Shown: positions 34,463 to 46,787, counted from the stretch's first letter. The stretch: DNA of 64,000 nt from SZAS-79 sp965279075 (GCA_965279075.1 CBDIHI010000012.1:310001-374000); one strand, 5' to 3'. Program-made: numbers and translations. Notes: a model not told the origin generated them from the letters alone.

Positions 34463-35686
34463 ATGATGCCGGGACGCAAGGACGGTCGCATTCTGATTTA
34501 CAGCCACGATACGTTCGGCCTGGGCCACTTGCGCCGGTGCCGGGCGATCGCGCATTCGCTCGTAGACCGTTTCAAGCACCTGTCGGTCCTGATCCTGTCG
34601 GGGTCGCCGATCATCGGTAGCTTCGATTTCCGCTCCCGCGTCGATTTCGTTCGCGTTCCCGGCGTGATCAAGCTCCGCAACGGCGAATACACGGCCCTGA
34701 ACCTGCATATCGACGTGGAGCAGATGCTCAAGATGCGCGCGTCGATCATCCGCCACACGGCGGAGATGTTCGACCCGGACATCTTCATCGTCGACAAGGA
34801 GCCGCTGGGCCTCCGGGGCGAGGTCCTTGAGACTCTGGAGATGCTGAAGCAGCGCGGCACGCGCCTCGTGCTCGGTCTCAGGGACGTCATGGACGAGCCC
34901 AAGCTGCTGGTGCCCGAATGGCGCCGCAAGAACGTCCTGCCCGCGCTGCGCGACCTTTATGACGAAATCTGGATCTACGGGCTGCCGCAGATCTGCGACC
35001 CGCTCGAAGGGATTGCCCTGCCGACCCGCGTGCGCCAGAAGATTACCTACACCGGTTACCTGCCGCGCGAGGTATCCACGCGGGGCGCGCCGCCGCGAAT
35101 GCCGGAAATCACCAAGCGCCCGTACATCCTCGTAACCACGGGCGGTGGCGGGGATGGCGAGACGCTGATCGACTGGGTGCTGCGCGCGTACGAGCACGAT
35201 GCGCTGCTTCCCTACCCGGCGCTTCTCGTGCTCGGGCCCTTCATGCAGCCGGAGCGGCAGGCCGAGTTCATGGACCGCGCTTCGCGGCTGAAGCGGGTCG
35301 ACGCGATCACCTTCCACAATCACCTCGAGACGCTGGTGGCTGGCGCCGCAGGCGTGGTTGCCATGGGGGGCTACAACACGTTCTGCGAAGTGCTTTCCCT
35401 CGACAAGCGGGCGTTGATCGTGCCCCGCACCACGCCACGCCTCGAGCAATACATCCGTGCTTCGAGCGCCGCGCGCCTGGGCCTAATCAGCATGTTGAGC
35501 GACGACGGCAGTTACGACCCGGCAGTCATGGCCGCCGCATTGCGCGCGCTTCCGCGGCAGAGCCGGCCTTCGGATGTCGTGGTGCCGGGTCTCCTCGAAG
35601 GGTTGACCAACGTTGCCCGGCGCGTCGCCCCCTGGATCGAGTCGGCGGAGAGCGAGACCTTACCGGTCGTGTCGCGCATCGGTTGA
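34463..35686 (+). CDS. GT-B glycosyltransferase, MurG/GT28-like
   Basis: 407 aa. N-terminal RILIYSHDTFGLGHLRRCRA is the GHxxR-type acceptor loop of MurG-like proteins; the C-terminal half has VTTGGGGDGETLIDWVL and the donor-site segment AAGVVAMGGYNTFCEVLSLDKRALIVPR, where the (G)GYNTxxE motif binds the nucleotide sugar. GGGAG lies 7 nt before ATG 34463; ATG 34466 is an alternative. First gene of the coupled glycan cluster; a paralogue of the same architecture is at 38731. Donor and acceptor unknown. Confidence 0.85.
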   Translation: MMPGRKDGRILIYSHDTFGLGHLRRCRAIAHSLVDRFKHLSVLILSGSPIIGSFDFRSRVDFVRVPGVIKLRNGEYTALNLHIDVEQMLKMRASIIRHTAEMFDPDIFIVDKEPLGLRGEVLETLEMLKQRGTRLVLGLRDVMDEPKLLVPEWRRKNVLPALRDLYDEIWIYGLPQICDPLEGIALPTRVRQKITYTGYLPREVSTRGAPPRMPEITKRPYILVTTGGGGDGETLIDWVLRAYEHDALLPYPALLVLGPFMQPERQAEFMDRASRLKRVDAITFHNHLETLVAGAAGVVAMGGYNTFCEVLSLDKRALIVPRTTPRLEQYIRASSAARLGLISMLSDDGSYDPAVMAAALRALPRQSRPSDVVVPGLLEGLTNVARRVAPWIESAESETLPVVSRIG

Positions 35687-35689
35687 ACG

Positions 35690-36970
35690 GTGGCTGAAGT
35701 TGCGGGGCGCAGGGTCGCCTTTGTCCTGAAGGGCTACCCGAGGCTGTCCGAGACCTTCATCGCCCAGGAAATCCTGGCGCTGGAGCGGCGTGGCCTCGAC
35801 ATCCTGATCGTGTCATTGCGGCACCCGACCGACGGGCGCAGCCATCCGGTGCATGCCGAGATCCGCGCGCCCTTGCTCTACCTCCCTGAATACCTGCACC
35901 GTGGGCCCTTGCGCGTATTGCGTGCCTGGATCCGGGTCAGGAAATGGGCGAGCTACCAGGCCGTTCGGAAGACCTGGCTGCAGGACCTGCGGCGGGATTT
36001 CACCGCGAACCGGATCCGCCGCTTCGGCCAGGCGCTGGTGCTGGCGAACGAACTCCCCGATGGCATAGGCCACCTGCATGCGCACTTCCTCCATACTCCG
36101 GCCTCGGTGACGCGCTATGCGGCCGCACTGCGTGGTCTGGCCTGGACAGGGTCTGCTCATGCCAAGGACATCTGGACGACGCCGGACTGGGAACTGCGGG
36201 AGAAACTCGCTTCGTGTGCCTGGCTCGTGACCTGCACCTCGACCAATTGCGCGCACCTTTCGTCGCTTGCACCGGACGGGCGTGTGGAGCTCGTCTATCA
36301 CGGGCTGGACCTGGCAAGGTTTCCTGCGGTGCAGTCCCGGCGGGCACCGCGGACCGGGCGTTCGCCCGAAGACGCGGTCACCATCCTTTCGGTAGGCCGG
36401 CTGGTGGAAAAGAAGGGCACCGACGTCCTGCTCGACGCGTTGGCGCTTCTGCCCGCCGGGCTTCATTGGCGACTCGTGCATGTGGGCGGGGGGCCGCTCG
36501 GCGTGGCCCTGAAGAAGCGGGCCGATGCGCTGGGCATCGCCGGCCGGGTCGAATGGCGTGGAGCCATGACCCAGACCGAACTGATTGCGGAGTACCGTGC
36601 GGCGGACATTTTCGCGTTGGCGAGCAGGATCGCGCACGACGGCGATCGCGACGGGCTGCCGAACGTACTGATGGAAGCCCAGGCCCAGGGCCTGCCGTGC
36701 GTTGCGACGCGCGTTTCCGCGATCCCCGAATTGATCGCGCACGATCGCACCGGCTTGCTGGTCGCGCCCGAGTCGCGCGACGAGCTGGCATCGGCCATCG
36801 GGTCATTGATTGCCCGCCCGGATCTGCGGGACTCGCTGGGCGAGGCGGGAAGGGCGCGCGTGGTGGCCGAGTTCGGAATGGACGCGAACATTTCCCGTCT
36901 CGCCGGGAAGTTCGGCCTTGGCAGCGTCTCCGCGCAGGGTGCCGGACGCATCGGGGCCCAGGGGCAGTAA
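35690..36970 (+). CDS. GT4-family glycosyltransferase
   Basis: 426 aa GT-B retaining glycosyltransferase. N-domain FVLKGYPRLSETFIAQEI and LHAHFLHTPASVTRYAA, then the GT4 C-domain with SVGRLVEKKGTDVLLDAL, HVGGGPLGVALK and the EX7E-type segment DGLPNVLMEAQAQGLPCVATR. The YPRLSETFIxxE start is usual in exopolysaccharide transferases. The start is GTG 35690, 3 bp after the previous gene. It ends one base before the next glycosyltransferase. Confidence 0.88.
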   Translation: MAEVAGRRVAFVLKGYPRLSETFIAQEILALERRGLDILIVSLRHPTDGRSHPVHAEIRAPLLYLPEYLHRGPLRVLRAWIRVRKWASYQAVRKTWLQDLRRDFTANRIRRFGQALVLANELPDGIGHLHAHFLHTPASVTRYAAALRGLAWTGSAHAKDIWTTPDWELREKLASCAWLVTCTSTNCAHLSSLAPDGRVELVYHGLDLARFPAVQSRRAPRTGRSPEDAVTILSVGRLVEKKGTDVLLDALALLPAGLHWRLVHVGGGPLGVALKKRADALGIAGRVEWRGAMTQTELIAEYRAADIFALASRIAHDGDRDGLPNVLMEAQAQGLPCVATRVSAIPELIAHDRTGLLVAPESRDELASAIGSLIARPDLRDSLGEAGRARVVAEFGMDANISRLAGKFGLGSVSAQGAGRIGAQGQ

Positions 36971-36971
36971 C

Positions 36972-38126
36972 ATGCGCATCGCCTTTTATGCGCCGCTCAA
37001 GTCACCGACCCACCCGGTGCCTTCGGGGGATCGTCGCGTTGCCCGCCTGCTGATCAACGCGTTGGAAAGTGCAGGCCACCGCGTGGAGCTTGCCTCCACC
37101 CACAGGACATACGAGCCGAATGGCGATGCATTGCGCCAAGCGGAGCTTCGCGACGAAGGCGTCCGGATCGCGCGGGATCTCGTCGAGCGTTGGCGCGCAT
37201 GCGGGCCCGGCGAACGCCCGGAAGTCTGGTTTTCGTACCACGTGTATTACAAGGCGCCCGACTGGATCGGCCCGCTGGTGTGCGAAGGGCTCGGCATTCC
37301 GTACGTGATCGCCGAGGCTTCCTACGCACCCAAACGCGCGGGTGGTGCCTGGGAGATGGGGCATTGCGCAACGCGTGACGCGGTGCGCCGCGCGGCGCTG
37401 GTCGTTTGCCCGATCCGGGACGATGTCGGGTGCCTTGAGCCCCTGGTCTCGCCGCCTGGGAAGGTCGTGCGCCTGCCGCCGTTCCTCGACCCGGCCCCGT
37501 ACCGGGACGCTGCTTGCGCGCGCGACATGTACCGGGGCGAGTTGTCGGTCAGGCATGGCCTGGATCCGGCCGTTCCCTGGATCGTGGTGGCGGCAATGAT
37601 GAGGAAGGGCGACAAGAGAGCCTCTTACCTCATGCTGGCGGACGAGCTGGGTCTCCTTATGGATCTTCCGTGGCAGGTCGTGGTCGCCGGGGATGGGGAT
37701 GCCCGCGTTGAAATCCGGGCTGCGCTCGAATCTGCCGCGCCGGGGCGCACGCGGTTCCTCGGGGAGTGCAGCGCAGAACGGCTTGCAGGGGTCTACGCGG
37801 CTTGCGACCTTTGCGCGTGGCCTGCGGTCAACGAGGCCTACGGGATGGCCTTGCTCGAGGCCCAAGCGGCCGGAGTGCCGGTGGTGTCACGTGCGGTCCG
37901 AGGCGTGCCGGACGTAGTGTGCGACGGAAGGACCGGCCTGTTGGCTCCGGCGGGGGAGCGCGGGTCGATGGCGAAGCGGATGCGGGAACTCCTCCTGGAT
38001 GGCAGGCGCCGGTCGGATCTCGGACGGTCCGCCGCCCTGTTCGTTGCCGAGGAACGCAGCATCCCGGCGGCCGCTGTACGGCTTGGCGGATGGCTGCGGG
38101 ATTTGCCGGCAGCGAGGCAGTCATGA
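36972..38126 (+). CDS. GT4-family glycosyltransferase
   Basis: 384 aa. N-terminal RIAFYAPLKSPTHPVPSGDR leads into a GT-B fold; the C-terminal domain holds VVAGDGDARVEIRAAL, CDLCAWPAVNEAYGMALLEA with the EX7E acids (NEAYGMALLEAQ), and GVPVVSRAVRGVPDVV. The central KRASYLMLADELGLL segment replaces the usual 'GRL..KG' loop loosely. Start ATG 36972 is one base after the previous stop; the end overlaps the phosphatase gene by 4 bp. Confidence 0.87.
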   Translation: MRIAFYAPLKSPTHPVPSGDRRVARLLINALESAGHRVELASTHRTYEPNGDALRQAELRDEGVRIARDLVERWRACGPGERPEVWFSYHVYYKAPDWIGPLVCEGLGIPYVIAEASYAPKRAGGAWEMGHCATRDAVRRAALVVCPIRDDVGCLEPLVSPPGKVVRLPPFLDPAPYRDAACARDMYRGELSVRHGLDPAVPWIVVAAMMRKGDKRASYLMLADELGLLMDLPWQVVVAGDGDARVEIRAALESAAPGRTRFLGECSAERLAGVYAACDLCAWPAVNEAYGMALLEAQAAGVPVVSRAVRGVPDVVCDGRTGLLAPAGERGSMAKRMRELLLDGRRRSDLGRSAALFVAEERSIPAAAVRLGGWLRDLPAARQS

Positions 38127-38734
38127 CGATCATCGCATTGCTGCGTCACGCAGAAACCGAATGGAGCAGCGAGGGGCGCATTCAGGGAAGGACCGATATC
38201 CCGCTGAGCGACGCCGGCCGCAGGGCCCTGAAGCAGAGAGCGATTCCCGCGGACTGCCGCGAAATGCGGGTGCTGACCAGCCCGCTGAGGCGATGCGTCG
38301 AGACCGCATCCCTGCTTGGAATGGGGCAGGCGCAATGCGAGGAGCGCCTGGCCGAGATGCACTGGGGCGAATGGGAGGGCCGCAGGCTGGGGGCGCTTCG
38401 CGCCGAACTGGGGCAGGCGATGAGCGACAACGAATCGAGGGGACTCGACTTCACTCCGCGGGGCGGGGAGAGTCCGAGGCAAGTCTTTGACCGGGTAAGG
38501 CCCTTGCTTGCCGCAGTCGCGTCGGAAGGCAGGGCTACCCTAGCGATCTCCCACAAGGGCGTGATGCGGGCGATTTTCGCCATCGCCATGGGCTGGGACA
38601 TGACCGGGCGCCCTCCCCTGAAGCTCGATTGGACCGCAGTACATTTTTTTCGCGTCGACAGTGACGGGATTCCCTCAGCAGTCCGCCTGAACCTGCCCAT
38701 GGACCGACGGCCGGTGAGCCCGGAGCCCGCATGA
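38123..38734 (+). CDS. histidine phosphatase (phosphoglycerate-mutase-like)
   Basis: 203 aa. Catalytic motif LLRHAETEWSSEGRIQGRTD (RHG-type, here RHA) near the N-terminus, TSPLRRCVETA, EMHWGEWEGRR with the acid, and the second catalytic His in AISHKGVMRAIF. A small-molecule phosphatase role, for example on a sugar- or lipid-phosphate intermediate of the surrounding glycan genes, fits the context but is inference. It overlaps both neighbouring glycosyltransferase genes by 4 bp. Confidence 0.87.
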   Translation: MTIIALLRHAETEWSSEGRIQGRTDIPLSDAGRRALKQRAIPADCREMRVLTSPLRRCVETASLLGMGQAQCEERLAEMHWGEWEGRRLGALRAELGQAMSDNESRGLDFTPRGGESPRQVFDRVRPLLAAVASEGRATLAISHKGVMRAIFAIAMGWDMTGRPPLKLDWTAVHFFRVDSDGIPSAVRLNLPMDRRPVSPEPA

Positions 38735-39915
38735 CCCGCAAGCGAGTCTTCATTTACGTGCAGCACCTGCTCGGCATCGGGCACCTCAAGCGCGCCGCGG
38801 CTCTTGCGCGTGCCGCGTCCGGGAGCGGCCTCGAAGTCACCCTGGCCAGTGGCGGCTTGCCGGTGCGGGGGATGGACTTCGGTCCGGTCCGCTTCGTGCA
38901 GCTTCCGCCGGTCGGGACGGCGGACCAGTCGTTCAAGGTCCTGGTCGACGCGGACGGCAAAGCGGTAGGGGAGGACTGGAAGGCGGGCCGCCGGGATGCG
39001 CTTCTGCAGGCATGGCAGGACTGCAATCCGCATGTGCTGGTGGTGGAGTTGTACCCGTTCGGGAGGCGCCAGATGCGCTTCGAGCTTCTCCCCCTGCTCG
39101 ATGCCGCAGCCGGCGCCGCCTGCCGCCCGCTCATCGTATCGTCCGTTCGGGATGTGCTCGGCGGGGGCCAGAAGGACCCCTCGCGGCAGGATGCAATGCT
39201 CGCGGCGTTCGAGCGCCACTTCGATCGGCTCCTGGTGCACGGGGACCCGGCATTGATTGCCTTCGGCAAGACTTTCCGGCACGCGGACCGGCTTGCCGGC
39301 GCGCTCCACTACACGGGTTATGTCGTGGATCGCCCGGAGGCGGCGGCGCTGCCTGCTGCCGAATATGGCGCCGGCGAAGGAGAGGTCCTCGTATCCGCCG
39401 GCGGCGGCGCCGTAGGGCACTTCCTGCTCGAGACGGCGATCCATTCTCGCGCGCTCACTGCGCTGGCCGACCGCACGTGGCGCGTGCTGGCCGGAGTCAA
39501 CGTAGTGCAATCCGAATTCGATATGCTTTCCAAACTGGCGACGGAGGCGGGCATGGGCCGCGTGGTGGTGGAGCGGTCGCGCCCCGATTTCAGCCGCATG
39601 CTTGGGAAATGCGAGTTGTCGATCAGCCAGGGGGGATACAACACAGTGATGGAACTCCTCGAGGCGGGGACGCGGGCGGTCGTGGTGCCCTTCGCCGGGG
39701 GCTCGGAGATCGAGCAAACCTTGCGTACCCAATTGCTCGCGGATCGCGGGCTGGTCGACATGGTCGCCGAATCCGCGTTGACGCCCGATACCCTTGCCGC
39801 AGCGATAGCGCGGGCCATGAACCGCCCGCGCAGGGCGCGCGCGGGCATCGATCTCGGCGGGGCCGCGTGTTCGGGCGAACTGCTGGCCAGGTGGGCTGCG
39901 GAGGTTCCTTGGTGA
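38731..39915 (+). CDS. GT-B glycosyltransferase, MurG/GT28-like (paralogue of 34463)
   Basis: 394 aa. VFIYVQHLLGIGHLKRAAAL mirrors the GLGHLRR loop of the first cluster gene; the donor half holds VSAGGGAVGHFLLETAI and CELSISQGGYNTVMELLEAG with the GGYNTxxE motif. So the cluster carries two enzymes of the same fold that may add different sugars. ATGA overlap with the phosphatase gene and GTGA overlap with the deacetylase gene make the three tightly coupled. Confidence 0.85.
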   Translation: MTRKRVFIYVQHLLGIGHLKRAAALARAASGSGLEVTLASGGLPVRGMDFGPVRFVQLPPVGTADQSFKVLVDADGKAVGEDWKAGRRDALLQAWQDCNPHVLVVELYPFGRRQMRFELLPLLDAAAGAACRPLIVSSVRDVLGGGQKDPSRQDAMLAAFERHFDRLLVHGDPALIAFGKTFRHADRLAGALHYTGYVVDRPEAAALPAAEYGAGEGEVLVSAGGGAVGHFLLETAIHSRALTALADRTWRVLAGVNVVQSEFDMLSKLATEAGMGRVVVERSRPDFSRMLGKCELSISQGGYNTVMELLEAGTRAVVVPFAGGSEIEQTLRTQLLADRGLVDMVAESALTPDTLAAAIARAMNRPRRARAGIDLGGAACSGELLARWAAEVPW

Positions 39916-40703
39916 GCCTCGCATGGCGGGCGCTGGAAGAGGAGGTGTCGGCCTGGGTTGCCGATGGACGAGCGGTGGAGTTCTGGTGGCGCGACGACGA
40001 CGCTTGCGTCCCGGATCCGGCGCTGACCCGGCTGTTCGACCTCACCCGCCGGTCCCGAGTCCCGCTCGCGCTTGCCGCGATACCCGCATCGGCGGAGCGT
40101 GCCGCATTCGCCGGCATGCCCGCGACGGTGGCCTTGATCCAGCATGGCGTGGATCACCGCAACCGCGCGCCTTCCGGGGGAAAGAAGACTGAGTTCCCCG
40201 AGACGGAACGGGTGGAGGTCGCGCTCGCACGTCTTGCCGCCGGCCGGGCGAGACTGCAGGAGGTTGCAGGTACGCAATCGCTGCCCGTCCTCGCGCCTCC
40301 GTGGAACCGCATCGGGCCGGCCCTTGCGGCAAGGCTCACCGAGGCGGGGTATGCCGGCCTCAGTACTTACGGTGTGAGAAAAGTCACGAATCCCGCGCCC
40401 GGCCTCCTTCAGGTCAATACGCACGTGGATATCGTCGACTGGAAAGGGGGCAGGGGATTCGCAGGGGAGGTCACCTTGCTGGGCCAGGCCGTGAGGCACC
40501 TCGCGGCAAAACGCACCGGCACGGCCGATGCTGAGGAGCCCACTGGCTGGTTGACGCATCATGCAGTGCACGATGCCGCAGCCTGGGCCTTCCTCGAAAG
40601 GCTGTTCGAATTCTCGGCCGGATTGCAAGGCATCCGGTGGTTGTCCGCGGGCGAGGTGTTCTCCATGCCTTCCGGGCCCGGACAATTAGAGCAAAGCAGG
40701 TGA
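39912..40703 (+). CDS. divergent polysaccharide deacetylase (CE4-like)
   Basis: 263 aa from GTG 39912. CE4-like motifs in order: VEFWWRDDDACVPDP (catalytic/metal Asp), LIQHGVDHRNR (HxxxH metal pair), VLAPPWNRIGP (substrate groove, in place of RxPY) and WLTHHAVHDAAAW near the end. No signal peptide, so it probably acts in the cytosol on a lipid-linked or soluble glycan precursor, unlike secreted peptidoglycan deacetylases. It closes the six-gene glycan cluster, 59 bp before yejF. Confidence 0.8.
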   Translation: MSLAWRALEEEVSAWVADGRAVEFWWRDDDACVPDPALTRLFDLTRRSRVPLALAAIPASAERAAFAGMPATVALIQHGVDHRNRAPSGGKKTEFPETERVEVALARLAAGRARLQEVAGTQSLPVLAPPWNRIGPALAARLTEAGYAGLSTYGVRKVTNPAPGLLQVNTHVDIVDWKGGRGFAGEVTLLGQAVRHLAAKRTGTADAEEPTGWLTHHAVHDAAAWAFLERLFEFSAGLQGIRWLSAGEVFSMPSGPGQLEQSR

Positions 40704-40762
40704 GCTTTCTCGTATACTCGGGCCGAGTTGCCGTTTTTCCTGTGCCCTTCTAATCGCGCGAT

Positions 40763-42645
<1,883 letters not shown>

Positions 42646-42649
<4 letters not shown>

Positions 42650-44550
42650 GACCCGGAACGACATTTGCAGAGGCCATGCGGCGGACGGTTATCGCCGTGG
42701 TCGCGACGATACCCTTCGCCGCACCGGCCGCCCAGCCGGTCGAGACCGAGATGTTTCGCGCAGAGGTATCCGGTGGCAAGCTGCCGCCCGTGCAAAAGCG
42801 CCTGCCGGCCAATCCGCAGGTCGTCCGCATGGATGGGCCGGGCCTGCAGGTCGGCAAGCAGGGCGGAACCATGAACATGCTCATCGGGCGGGCGCGGGAC
42901 GTGCGCCTGCTGGTGGTGTACGGATATTCGCGGCTGGTCGGTTACGACCGCAAATTGGCGATCGTGCCGGACATCCTCGAGAGCTTCGAGTCCAAGGACG
43001 ACAAGGTATTCACCTTCAAGCTGCGCAAGGGCCACAGGTGGTCCGACGGCCAGCCCTTCACCGCAGAGGATTTCCGCTATTTCTGGGAGGACGTCGCGAA
43101 CAACCGCGAACTCAGTCCCTCCGGACCCCAGAGCGACCTGATCGTGGAAGGCGAAGCGCCAAAGTTCGAAGTCATCGACGCGAGCACCGTCCGCTACAGC
43201 TGGTCCAAGCCCAACCGCGATTTCCTGCCCCGGCTGGCAGGTGCGTCCCCCCTCTATATCTACCGTCCGGCGCACTTCCTCAAGAAATTTCACAAGAAAT
43301 ACAACCCCAAGGTTGTGGAGTCCGAGGGGAAGTCCGGCAAGCGCGGCTGGGCGTCCCTGCACAACAAGCAGGACAACATGTACCAGTTCGACAACCCGGA
43401 CCTCCCAACCCTGGAGCCCTGGGTCAACACGACCCGGCCTCCGGCCGACCGGTTCGTCGCGGTGCGCAACCCGTATTTCCACCGCGTCGACGAAAAGGGG
43501 CAGCAGCTCCCGTACATAGATCGTGTGGTGATGGCGGTGGCGGAAGGCAAGCTGATCCCAGCCAAGGCGGGAGCGGGCGAATCGGACCTGCAGGCGCGGG
43601 ACCTTCAGTTCAACAACTACACGTTCCTCAAGAAGAACGAGAAGGTCAATAACTACCGCGCGCTGCTCTGGAAGACCGGGATCGGCTCCCACTTCGCCTT
43701 GTATCCGAACCTGAATGTCAACGACCCCGTCTGGCGCACCCTGCTGCGCGACGTGCGTTTCCGCCGCGCGCTGTCGATGGCGATCGACCGGGGCCTGATC
43801 AACCAGGTGCTGTATTTCGGGCTTGCGACGGAGTCCAACAACACGGTGCTGCCGGAGAGCCCGCTGTTCAAGGAGGCCAACCAGAAGCGCTGGGCGAAGT
43901 TCGACAAGAAGGGCGCCGCCAAGCTGCTCGACGAGATCGGACTGAAACGCGGCCCCGACGGGTTCCGCAAGCTGCCCGATGGCCGCCTGCTGGAGCTGAT
44001 CGTCGAGACCGCCGGGGAGAGCTCAGAGCAGTCGGACGTACTCGAGCTCATCCGCGAGACCTGGAAGGAGGTCGGTATCAAGCTTTTCACCAAGCCGTCC
44101 CAGCGCGAAGTTTTGCGCAACCGCGTTTTCGGGGGCGAGGCTTTGATGTCGGTCTGGAGCGGCATGGAGAACGGCCTCGCGACGCCCGACATGAGCCCCG
44201 ATGACCTTGCGCCGACCAGCCAGCAGCAACTGCAGTGGCCCAAGTTCGGCCAGTACCATGAGACCGCGGGCAAGTCAGGGATCGCGCCCGACATTCCCGA
44301 GGCCGTGGAACTCGTGAAACTGAGCGCGGCCTGGCGCGCGGGCTCTACGCGCGCCGACCGCGAAAAGGCATGGCAGCAGATGCTTTCGATACATGCCGAG
44401 CAGCAGTTCGTGATCGGCGTCGTCTCGGCGGTGCCGCAACCGGTGCTGGTGCGCACGACCCTGATGAATGTGCCGGAAAAGGGACTCTATAACTGGGACC
44501 CGGGTGCCTTCTTCGGGATCTACCGGCCCGACACCTTCTGGTTTAAGTAG
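42646..44550 (+). CDS. yejA: extracellular solute-binding protein of the Yej importer
   Basis: 634 aa, SBP family 5, unusually long as in YejA. A signal peptide (about 1-34, ending near APAAQ) precedes segments such as ESFESKDDKVFTFKLRKGHR, WSDGQPFTAEDFRYFWEDV and RRALSMAIDRGLINQVLYFG. YejA-type proteins bind peptides, including microcin C in E. coli; in Agrobacterium the Yej permease takes up peptidoglycan fragments. Given murein-recycling genes in this window, wall-derived ligands are a fair hypothesis. A 42-bp gap separates it from yejB. Confidence 0.92.
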
Positions 44551-44592
44551 CCCCTTGGGCCGAGCCTTCGATTGCCATAGCAAGCGCAGACA

Positions 44593-45618
44593 ATGCTGAA
44601 ATACACCCTGAACCGCATCCTGATCCTGATCCCGACGCTGATCGTGATCAGCCTGGTCACGTTCACCATCATCCAGCTGCCGCCCGGGGACTTCCTGTCC
44701 AACCAGATCGACGAGCTGAAGAGCCAGGGGGATACCGCGGCGCTCGAGAAGATCGAATTCCTGCGCAAGCAGTTCGGCCTCGACAAGCCGTTCATGGAGC
44801 AGTACGCGGTGTGGGTCGGGATATGGCCTGGCACGCAGGGATTTTCCGGCCTCATCCAGGGAGACTGGGGGTGGTCATTCGAGTACGACCTGCCGGTAAA
44901 GGAGGTGGTGGGAGACCGATTATTGCTGTCATTCATACTTAATTTCTCCATCATCCTGTTCACCTGGGCGGTGTCCTTTCCTATCGGGGCGTACGCGGCC
45001 ACCCACCAGTACAGCTGGAGCGACTACGGGCTGACCCTGCTCGGGTACATTGGGCTGGCCACCCCGAACTTCCTGTTTGCGCTGGTGCTGATGTATTTCG
45101 CCAACGTGCAGTTCGGGCTATCGGTCGGCGGAATCATGGACCCGGAGTTCATCGGCCAGCCATGGAGCCTTGCCAAGGTGGAGTCTGTGCTGCACCACCT
45201 GTGGATCCCGGTCATCGTGATCGGCACTTCCGGCACCGCCGGCATGGTCCGGCGCCTGCGCGCCAACCTGCTCGACGAACTGCAAAAGCAGTACGTTACG
45301 ACTGCGCGCGCGAAGGGCCTCCCTCAGTTCCGGCTGCTCATGAAATACCCGATGCGGATGGCGCTCAACCCCTTCATCGCCGATATCGGGAGCGAGCTTC
45401 CGAAGGTGATCTCCGGGTCGGCGGTGGTCGCAGTCGTGCTTTCGCTCCAGACATCGGGGCCGATGCTCCTCGACGCGCTGCGCAGCCAGGACCAGTACCT
45501 GGCCGGCTCGTTCCTGATGTTTCTCTCCCTGCTGGCCGTGATCGGCACGTTCATTTCGGACCTCCTCCTCGCTGCGCTCGATCCCCGCATCCGCCTCACG
45601 GGAGGAATCGCCAAGTGA
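44593..45618 (+). CDS. yejB: peptide ABC importer permease YejB
   Basis: 341 aa inner-membrane permease of the DppB/OppB class: N-terminal helix (LILIPTLIVISLVTFTIIQL), then a long periplasmic loop and five more helices. The EAA loop around RRLRANLLDELQKQYVTTAR (with AKGL) contacts the ATPase. GTGA overlap with yejE. Confidence 0.94.
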   Translation: MLKYTLNRILILIPTLIVISLVTFTIIQLPPGDFLSNQIDELKSQGDTAALEKIEFLRKQFGLDKPFMEQYAVWVGIWPGTQGFSGLIQGDWGWSFEYDLPVKEVVGDRLLLSFILNFSIILFTWAVSFPIGAYAATHQYSWSDYGLTLLGYIGLATPNFLFALVLMYFANVQFGLSVGGIMDPEFIGQPWSLAKVESVLHHLWIPVIVIGTSGTAGMVRRLRANLLDELQKQYVTTARAKGLPQFRLLMKYPMRMALNPFIADIGSELPKVISGSAVVAVVLSLQTSGPMLLDALRSQDQYLAGSFLMFLSLLAVIGTFISDLLLAALDPRIRLTGGIAK

Positions 45619-46787
45619 GTGAAGCGGTCAAGGACGGCGACAAGCTCGAGCATTTCGTGACCGCAGAGCCGTTCGAGCCTTACAAGGCCGAAGCGCTTAC
45701 GCCCGAGCAGGAAAAGTTCTACAGCGCATCGCAGTGGAAGATCATGTGGTGGAAGTTCAGGCGCCACAGGCTCGCCCTTATATCCGGCGTGATCCTGCTG
45801 CTGATCTACGCGTCGACCCTGGTGAGCGAAGTGATCGCCCCCTACAACCTCCACACCCGGGATACGAAGAGCATCTACGCGCCGCCCCAGGCGATCCATC
45901 TTATCCATGAAGGCCGCTTTGTCGGGCCGTTCGTCTATGGTTACAGCATGGTGCTCGACATGGCGACGATGAAGCGCGGCTACCAGGAAGACACCGAACG
46001 CGTCCAGCCCTTGCGCTTTTTCTGCCGCGGCGACGACTACGAGTTCTGGGGACTGGTCGAAGGCAATTTCCACCTTGTCTGTCCGGCCGAGGGCGGGACT
46101 TTTTTCCTTTTCGGCACCGACCGGCTCGGCCGCGACCTTCTGTCACGCATCGTGTACGGGACCCGGATTTCCCTGACAGTAGGCCTGCTCGGGATCCTCG
46201 TGAGCTTCCTGATAGGCATCACGCTGGGCGGTATTTCCGGATACTTCGGTGGATGGATAGATAACGTTATCCAGCGCTTCATCGAGATGGTGAGGTCCTT
46301 CCCGGAGTTGCCCCTGTGGATGGCGCTGTCGGCCGCCTTGCCGGTCACCTGGAGCCCGATCCTGGTGTACTTCGGCATAACGATCATCCTCGGGCTTCTC
46401 GACTGGCCGGGCCTCGCGAGGTCGGTGCGCTCCAAGCTGCTGGCACTCAGGGAGGAGGATTTCGCCAACGCCGCCGTGCTGATGGGAGCGAGTCCCGCGC
46501 GGGTGATCCGGCGCCACCTTCTGCCGAGCTTCGCGAGCCATCTCATCGCTTCGGTCACGCTCTCCGTGCCCAGCATGATCCTGGGCGAGACCGCGCTGTC
46601 CTTCCTCGGGCTCGGGCTGCGCCCGCCCGTAACCAGCTGGGGCGTGCTGCTGAACGAGGCGCAGAACATCAACGTCGTGGCGCTCTATCCCTGGCTGATG
46701 ATCTCGGTTGTCCCGGTGTTCGTGGTCGTCCTCGCCTTCAACTTCCTCGGCGACGGACTGCGCGACGCAGCGGATCCTTACAACTAG
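45615..46787 (+). CDS. yejE: peptide ABC importer permease YejE
   Basis: 390 aa from GTG 45615. An N-terminal cytosolic stretch of about 50 residues and the first helix (LALISGVILLLIYASTLV) are followed by the large loop (with GTDRLGRDLLSRIVYGTRIS) and five helices; EAA loop LREEDFANAAVLMGASPARV. The long insert between helix 1 and GTDRLGRD is usual for YejE. Last gene of yejFABE; 108 bp separate it from the next gene. Confidence 0.93.
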   Translation: MSEAVKDGDKLEHFVTAEPFEPYKAEALTPEQEKFYSASQWKIMWWKFRRHRLALISGVILLLIYASTLVSEVIAPYNLHTRDTKSIYAPPQAIHLIHEGRFVGPFVYGYSMVLDMATMKRGYQEDTERVQPLRFFCRGDDYEFWGLVEGNFHLVCPAEGGTFFLFGTDRLGRDLLSRIVYGTRISLTVGLLGILVSFLIGITLGGISGYFGGWIDNVIQRFIEMVRSFPELPLWMALSAALPVTWSPILVYFGITIILGLLDWPGLARSVRSKLLALREEDFANAAVLMGASPARVIRRHLLPSFASHLIASVTLSVPSMILGETALSFLGLGLRPPVTSWGVLLNEAQNINVVALYPWLMISVVPVFVVVLAFNFLGDGLRDAADPYN